Under the pieces are notes generated by a model. It worked only from the letters and a program-made list of their open reading frames with translations. It had not been told where the DNA came from and searched no databases. Below, piece after piece: positions 57,172 through 64,000 of a DNA stretch of 64,000 nucleotides (its first letter is position 1; every line of letters begins with the position of its first letter). The stretch is from Aegilops tauschii subsp. strangulata (lineage: Eukaryota; Streptophyta; Magnoliopsida; Poales; Poaceae): contig NC_053040.3 in assembly GCF_002575655.3 (NCBI RefSeq), forward strand, positions 360,962,267 to 361,026,266. Reading direction: 5' to 3'. Both the position numbers and the translations under genes were made by a program.

Positions 57172-58850
57172 TGAAGGAAATATGCCCTAGAGGCAATAAT
57201 AAAGTATTATATATTTCCTTATATCATGATAAATGTTTATTATTCATGCTAGAATTGTATTAACCGGAAACATAATACATGTGTGAATACATAGACAAAC
57301 AGAGTGTCACTAGTATGCCTCTACTTGACTAGCTCGTTAATCAAAGATGGTTATGTTTCCTAGCCATAGACATGAGTTGTCATTTGATTAACGAGATCAC
57401 CTCATTAGGAGAATGACGTGATTGACTTGACCCATTCCGTTAGCTTAGCACCCGATCGTTTAGTATGTTGCTATTGCTTTCTTCATGACTTATACATGTT
57501 CCTATGACTATGAGATTATGCAACTCCCGTTTACCGGAGGAACACTTTGTGTGCTACCAAACGTCACAACGTAAATGGGTGATTATAAAGGTGCTCTACA
57601 GGTGTCTCCAAAGGTACTTGTTGGGTTGGCGTATTTCGAGATTATGATTTGTCACTCCGATTGTCGGAGAGGTATCTCTGGGCCCACTCGGTAATGCACA
57701 TCACTATAAGCCTTGCAAGCATTGTGACTAATGAGTTAGTTGCGCGATGATGTATTACGGAACGAGTAAAGAGACTTCCTGGTAACGAGATTGAACTAGG
57801 TATCGAGATACCGACGATCGAATCTCGGACAAGTAACATACCGATGACAAAGGGAACAGCGTATGTTGTTATGTGGTTTGACCGATAAAGATCTTCGTAG
57901 AATATGTGGGAGCCAATATGGGCATCCAGGTCCCGCTATTGGTTATTGACCGGAGAGGTGTCTCGGTCATGTCTACATAGTTCTCGAACCCGTAGGGTCC
58001 GCACGCTTAACGTTACGATGACAGTTTTATTGAGTTTTGATGTACCGAAGGAGTTCGGAGTCCCGGATGAGATCGGGGACATGACGAAGAGTCTCGAAAT
58101 GGCCGAGACGTAAAGATCGATATATTGGACGACTATATTCGGACTTCGGAAAGGTTCCGAGTGATTCGGGTATTTTTCGGAGTACCGGAGAGTTACGGGA
58201 ATTCGTATTGGGCCTTAATGGGCCATACGGGAAAGTAGAGGAAGACCCCAAAGGGTGGCCGCACCCCTCCCCATGGGCTAGTCCGAATTGGACTAGGGAG
58301 GGGGGCACCCCCTTCCCTTCTCCTACTCCCACAAGGAAAGGAGGAGTCCTACTCCCGGTGGGAGTAGGACTCCCCCCTTGGGCGCGCCACCTCCCCTTGG
58401 CCGGCCCTCTCCTCCTTGCTCCTTTATATACGGGGGCAGGGGGCACCCCAAAGACACTTGATATACGATATTTTAGCCGTGTGCGGTGCCCCCCTCCACC
58501 ATATTACACCTCGATAATACCATTGCGGAGCTTAGGCGAAGCCCTGCGTCGGTGGAACATCATCATCGTCACCACGCCGTCGTGCTGACGAAACTCTCCC
58601 TCAACACTCGGCTGGATCGGAGTTCGAGGGACGTCATCGAGCTGAACGTGTGTAGAACTCGGAGGTGCCGTGCGTTCGGTACTTGATCGGTCAGATCGTG
58701 AAGGCGTACGACTACATCAACCGCGTTGTGATAACGCTTCCGCTGTCGGTCTACGAGGGTACGTGGACAACACTCTCCCCTCTCGTTGCTATGCATCACC
58801 ATGATCTTGCGTGTGCGTAGGAAATTTTTGAAATTACTACGTTCCCCAAC
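57172..58850 (+). mobile_element. 5' LTR of the Angela element
   Basis: Starts TGAAGGAAATATGCCCTAGA; ends near GTTCCCCAAC (58850), lacking the final A of CAACA. TATA box TTATATA at 58434-58440. No TGGTATCAGAGC-like or other recognised primer-binding site follows; the sequence jumps straight to CGGCATTACGCGTACG, so a deletion at the junction is likely. Confidence 0.75.
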
Positions 58851-60033
58851 CGGCATTACGCGTACGCTTACGCGAGACTGGTTTCACCGTTGCGAGCACT
58901 CGTTGCTTAAAGGTGACCGGCGGGTGTCTGTCTCTCTCACTTTAGTTGAACCGAGTGTGGCTACGCCCGGTCCTTGCGAAGGTTAAAACAGCACCAACTC
59001 GACAAACTATCGTTGTGGTTTTGATGCGTAGGTAAGAACGGTTCTTGCTAAGCCCGTAGCAGCCACGTAAAACTTGCAACAACAAAATAGAGGACGTCTA
59101 ACTTGTTTTTGCAGGGCATGTTGTGATGTGATATGGTCAAGACATGATGTGATATAATTTGTTGTATGAGATGATCATGTTTTGTAATCGAGTTATCGGC
59201 AACTGGCAGGAGCCATATGGTTGTCGCTTTATTGTATGAGATGCAATCACCATGTAATAGTTTTACTTTATCACTAAGCGGTAGCGATAGTCGTAAAAGC
59301 AATTAGTTGGCGAGACGACAACGATACTACGATGGAGATCAAGGTGTCGCGCCGGTGACGATGGTGATCATGACGGTGCTTCGGAGATGGAGATCACAAG
59401 CACGGTGCTTCGGAGATGGAGATCACAAGCACAAGATGATGATGGCCATATCATATCACTTATATTGATTGCATGTGATGTTAATCCTTTATGCATCTTA
59501 TCTTGCTTTGATTGACGGTAGCATTATAAGATGATCTCTCACTAAAATTTCAAGATAAAAGTGTTCTCCCTAAGTATGCACCGTTGCGAAAGTTCTTCGT
59601 GCTGAGACACCACGTGATGATCGGGTGTGATAGGCTCTACGTTCAAATACAACGGGTGCAAAACAGTTGCACACGCGAAATACTCAGGTTAAACTTGAAG
59701 AGCCTAGCATATGCAAATATGGCCTCGGAACACGGAGACCGAAAGGTCGAGCGTGAATCATATAGTAGATATGATCAACATAGTGATGTTCACCATTGAA
59801 ACTACTCCATCTCACGTGATGATCGGACATGGTTTAGTTGATTTGGACCACGTAATCACTTAGATGATTAGAGGGATATCTATCTAAGTGGGAGTTCTTA
59901 AGTAATATGATTAATTGAATTTAAATTTATCATGAACTTAGTCCTGATAGTATTTTGCAAATTATGTTGTAGATCAATAGCTCGCGTTGTTGCTTCCGTG
60001 TGTTTATTTTTGATATGTTCCTAGAGAAAAATT
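58851..60033 (+). other. Untranslated leader of the Angela element
   Basis: About 1.2 kb without a coding frame before gag. A GACGGTGCTTCGGAGATGGA phrase is repeated (59373 and 59401), a short tandem duplication. Confidence 0.65.
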
Positions 60034-61018
60034 ATGTTGAAAGATGTTAGTAGCAAAGATGCGGATTGGATCCGTGATCTGAGGATTATCCTCATTGCTG
60101 CACAGAAGAATTATGTCCTTGATGCACCGCTAGGTGACAGACCTATTGCAGGAGCAGATGCAGACGTTATGAACGTTTGGCTAGCTCAATATGATGACTA
60201 CTTGATAGTTTAGTGCACCATGCTTAACGGCTTAGAATCGAGACCTCAAAGACGTTTTGAACGTCATGGACCATATGAGATGTTCCAGGAGTTGAAGTTA
60301 ATATTTCAAGCAAATACCCGAGTTGAGAGATATGAAGTCTCCAACAAGTTCTATAGCTAAAAGATGGAGGAGAATCGCTCAACTAGTGAGCATGTGCTCA
60401 GATTGTCTGGGTACTACAATCGCTTGAATCAAATGGGAGTTAATCTTCCAGATAAAATAGTGATTGACAGAATTCTCTAGTCACCATCACCAAGTTAGTA
60501 GAACTTCGTGATGAACTATAGTATGCAAGGGATGACGAAAGTAATTCCCGAGCTCTTCGTGATGCTGAAATCGATGAAGGTAGAAATCAAGAAAAACATC
60601 AAGTGTTGATGGTTGACGAGACCACTAGTTTCAAGAAAAGGGCAAAGGGAAGAAGGGGAACTTCAAGAAGAACGGCAAGCAAGTTGCTACTCAAATGAAG
60701 AAGCCCAAGTCTGTACCTAAGCCTGAGACTAAGTGCTTCTACTGCAAAGGGACTGATCACTGGAAGCGGAACTGCCCCAAGTATTTGGTGGATAAGAAGG
60801 ATGGCAAAGTGAACAAAGGTATATTGGATATACATGTTATTGATGTGTACTTTACTAGTGTTTATAGCAACCCCTCGGTATTTGATACTGGTTCAGTTGC
60901 TAAGAGTAGTAACTCGAAACGGGAGTTGCAGAATAAACAGAGACTAGTAAAAGGCGAGGTGACGATGTGTGTTGGAAGTAGTTCCAAGATTGATATGATC
61001 ATCATCGCACACTCCCTG
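60034..61018 (+). pseudogene. Angela gag, multiple stops
   Basis: ATG 60034 (MLKDVSSKDADWIRDLRIIL). In-frame stops at 60211-60213, 60358-60360 and 60478-60480, then a frame change. The zinc knuckle CFYCKGTDHWKRNC is readable at 60734-60775. A frame from 60695 continues to 61018 and includes the start of the aspartic protease region (FDTGSVAKSS), in which the usual D-S/T-GA is only partly preserved. Not able to make a functional gag. Confidence 0.8.
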
Positions 61019-61166
61019 TAGTTTCGGGATTAGTGTTGAAACTAAATAAGTGTTATTTAGTGTTTGCGTTGAGCATGAATATGATTTGATCATGTTTATT
61101 GCAATACGGTTATTCATTTAAGTTAGAGAACAATTGTTGTTCAGTTTACATGAATAAAAACCTTCT

Positions 61167-62350
61167 ATGGTCATACACACCAACGAAAATGGTTTGTTGG
61201 ATCTCGGTCGTAGTGATACACATATTCATAATATTGAAGCCAAAAGATGCAAAGTTAATAATGATAGTGCAACTTATTTGTGGCACTGCCGTTTAGGTCA
61301 TATTGGTGTAAAGCGCATGAAGAAACTCCATACTGATGGGATTTTGGAATCAATTGATTATGAATCACTTGATGCTTGCGAATCATGCCTCATGGGCAAG
61401 ATGACTAAAACGCCGTTCTCCGGAACTATGGAGAGAGCAACAGATTTGTTGGAAGTCACACAAACAGATGTATGTGGTCCAATGAATATTGAGGCTCGTG
61501 GCGGATATCGTTATCTTCTCACCTTCACAGATGATTTGAGCAGATATGGGTATATCTACTTGATGAAACATAAGTCTGAAACATTTGAAAAGTTCAAAGA
61601 ATTTCAGAGTGAAGTGAAAAATCATCGTGACAAGAAAATAAAGTTTCTATGATCTGATCGCGGAGACAAATATTTGAGTTACGAGTTTGGTCTTCAATTA
61701 AAACAATGTGGAATAGTTTCACAAATTTATGCCACCTGGAACACCACAGCATAATGGTGTGTCCGAACGTCATAACCGTACTTTATTGGATATAGTGCAA
61801 TCTATGATGTCTCTTACCGATCTACCACTATCGTTTTGGGATTATGCATTAGAGACAGCTGCATTCACGTTAAATAGGACACCATCGAAATCCGTTGAGA
61901 CGACGCCTTATGAACCATGGTTTGGCAAGAAACTAAAGTTGTCGTATCTTAAAGTTTGGGGTTGCGATGCTTATGTGAAGAAACTTCAACCTGATAAGCT
62001 CGAACCTAAATCGGAGAAATGTGTCTTCATAGGATACCCAAAGGAGACTGTTGGGTACACCTTCTATCACAGATCCGAAGGCAAGATATTCGTTGCTAAG
62101 AATGGATCCTTTCTAGAGAAGGAATTTCTCTCGAAAGAAGTGAGTGGGAGGAAAGTAGAACTTGATGAGGTAATTGTACCTGCTCCCTTATTGGAAAGTA
62201 GTTCATCGCAGAAACCAGTTTCTGTGACGCCTATACCATTTAGTGAGGAAGATAATGATGATGATCATGGAGCTTCAGATCAAGTTATTACTAAACCTCG
62301 TAGGTCAACCAGAGTAAGATCCGCACCAGAGTGGTACAGTAATCCTGTTC
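61167..62350 (+). pseudogene. Angela integrase region
   Basis: GAG-pre-integrase zinc-binding segment (LWHCRLGHIGVKRMKKLH ... CESC), then the catalytic core: first Asp in VTQTDVCGP, second Asp in SDRGDKYL and Glu in HNGVSERHNR are all present. TGA at 61650-61652 replaces an Arg codon, and a frame change falls near 61715-61730. The C-terminal part (VFIGYPKETVGYTFY) is open to 62350 and on into reverse transcriptase. Confidence 0.85.
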
Positions 62351-63500
62351 TGGGGGTTATGTTACTAGACCATGACGAACCTACGAACTATGAAGAAGCG
62401 ATGGTGAGCCCAGATTCCGCAAAATGGCTTGAGGCCATGAAATCTGAGATGAGATCCATGTTTGAGAACAAAGTATGGACTTTGGTTGACTTGCCCGATG
62501 ATCGGAAAGCAATTGAGAATAAACGGATCTTCAAGAGGAAGACGGACGCTGATAGTAGTGTTACTATCTACAAAGCTAGAATTGTCGCAAAAAGGTTTTC
62601 GACAAGTTCAAAGTGTTGACTACGATGAGAGTTTCCCACTCGTATCTATGCTTAAGTCTGTCCGAATCATGTTAGCAATTGCCGCATTTTATGAAATATG
62701 GCAAATGGATAAACAAAACTGCATTCCTTAATGGATTTATTAAAGAAGAGTTGTATATGATGCAACCAGGAGGTTTTGTCAATCCTAAAGGTGCTAACAA
62801 AATATGCAAGCTCCACCGATCCATCTATGGACTGGTGCAAGCATCTCGGAGTTGGAATATACGCTTTGATAAGTTGATCAAAGGATATAGTTTTATACAG
62901 ACTTACGGTGAAGCCTATATTTACAAGAAAGTGAGTGGGAGCACTACAGCATTTCTGATAAGTATATGTGAATGACATATTGTTGATCGGAAATAATGTA
63001 GAATTATTCTACAAAGCATAAAGGAGTGTTTGAAAGGAGTTTTTCAAAGAAAGACCTCGGTGAAGCTGCTTACATATTGAGCATCAAGATCTATAGAGAT
63101 AGATGAAGACGCTTGATAAGTTTTTCAATGAGTACATACCTTAACAAGATTTTGAAGTAGTTCAAAATAGAACAGTCAAAGAAAGAGTTCATGCCTGTGT
63201 TACAAGGTGTGAAATTGAGTAAAGACTCAAAGCCCGACCACGGCAGAAGATAGAAAGAGAATGAAAGTCATTCCCTATGCCTTGGCCATAGGTTCTATAA
63301 AGTATGCCATGCTGTGTACCAGATCTATTGTATACCCTACACTGATTTTGGCAAGGGAGTACAATAGTGATCTAGGAGTAGATCACTGGACAGCGGTCAA
63401 AATTATCCTTAGTGGAATAAGGACATGTTTCTCGATTATGGAAGTGACAAAAGGTTCGTCGTAAAGGGTTACGTCGATGCAAGTTTTGACACTAATCTAG
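62351..63500 (+). pseudogene. Angela reverse transcriptase / RNase H region
   Basis: Reverse transcriptase starts near AMKSEMRSMFENKVWTLVDL; frameshifts occur near 62600, 62700 and 62960. The catalytic YVDD motif reads Y-V-N-D (62965-62976). The RNase H region is only a remnant (GYVDASFD near 63465) and 63500-63840 is deleted and scrambled. Confidence 0.85.
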
Positions 63501-63837
63501 ATAACTCTAAAGTCTCGGTCTAGATACATATTGAAAGTGGGAGCAATTAGCTAGAGTAGCTCCCTGCAGAGCATTGTAGACATAGAAATTTGCAAAATAC
63601 TTACGGATCTGAATGTGACAGACCCGTTGACTAAAATTATCTCACAATCAAAACATGATCACACCTTAGTACTCTTTGGGTGTTAATCACATAGCAATGT
63701 GAACTAGATTATTGACTCTAGTAAACCCTTTGAGTGTTGGTCACATAGAGATGTGAACTATGGGTGTTAATCACATGGTGATGTGAATTATTGATGTTAA
63801 ATCACATGGCGATGTGAACTAGATTATTGACTCTAGT

Positions 63838-63850
63838 GCAAGTGGGAGAC
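63838..63850 (+). promoter_or_regulatory. Polypurine tract of the Angela element
   Basis: GCAAGTGGGAGAC immediately before the 3' LTR; it primes plus-strand synthesis. Confidence 0.75.
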
Positions 63851-64000
63851 TGAAGGAAATATGCCCTAGAGGCAATAATAAAGTATTATATATTTCCTTA
63901 TATCATGATAAATGTTTATTATTCATGCTAGAATTGTATTAACCGGAAACATAATACATGTGTGAATACATAGACAAACAGAGTGTCACTAGTATGCCTC
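63851..64000 (+). mobile_element. 3' LTR of the Angela element (first 150 bases)
   Basis: Identical over all 150 visible bases to 57172-57321. Confidence 0.95.

Larger units (their letters stand above)
57172..64000 (+). mobile_element. Angela-type Ty1/copia retrotransposon, incomplete at window end
   Basis: 5' LTR at 57172, decayed gag, integrase and reverse transcriptase in plus-strand order, polypurine tract, and the start of the 3' LTR at 63851. The 150 bases of 3' LTR in the window are identical to the first 150 of the 5' LTR, so the insertion is young, although its coding region is full of stops. The presumed 5' target duplication is GAAGA (57167-57171). Confidence 0.88.

Overview
The window is nuclear DNA of a large-genome grass, almost certainly Triticeae (wheat, Aegilops or a relative). 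The reasons are an Angela-type Ty1/copia LTR, a Caspar-type CACTA transposon, Athila-, Wilma- and Maximus-like LTR retrotransposons, and several Stowaway and Tourist-type MITEs. No ordinary intact host gene was found. All of the window can be read as nested mobile elements, and family names for the retrotransposons rest on recalled LTR and protein features, not on a search.

Layout. (1) 1-1139 and 43861-47361 are the two halves of one plus-strand Athila-type Ty3/gypsy element: end of integrase, a small downstream ORF, then the 3' LTR at 45832-47361. (2) A very large CACTA transposon (1140-43860, 42.7 kb) splits that small ORF. It has a perfect 14-bp terminal inverted repeat and a 3-bp ACA target duplication, and removing it with one ACA restores an open frame of exactly 174 codons. 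(3) Inside it sits a second, complete CACTA (14755-27142, 12.4 kb, target duplication GGA). An unoccupied paralogous site for it survives at 31728, in a duplicated block of the outer element. (4) 47362-54437 is a minus-strand Maximus/SIRE-like copia element that has gag and an extra ORF but no pol. (5) At 54438 a Wilma-like gypsy LTR and gag begin, and (6) at 57172 an Angela copia element interrupts that gag and runs off the window.

Contents of the outer CACTA. Left half, minus strand: two broken B3-domain-like multi-exon genes and an intact coiled-coil ORF, each near a copy of the same upstream module. Right half, plus strand: an intact Pro/Ala-rich ORF and two decayed copies of an En/Spm TNP1-like gene. 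No TnpD transposase was found outside the nested element, so the outer element looks non-autonomous and cargo-laden (Pack-CACTA-like). Tandem and palindromic arrays fill both ends.

Contents of the inner CACTA, all minus strand: TnpD transposase (one frameshift, one stop), a four-exon second gene ending in a Ulp1-like domain, a small viroplasmin/RNase H1-N-like protein with a membrane segment, and the first two exons of a captured pectin acetylesterase gene. A related leader sequence lies upstream of both main genes, which suggests shared regulation.

Order of events inferred from the nesting: Maximus-like first, then the Athila-like and Wilma-like insertions into it, then the outer CACTA into the Athila-like element, then the inner CACTA; Angela entered the Wilma-like element independently.
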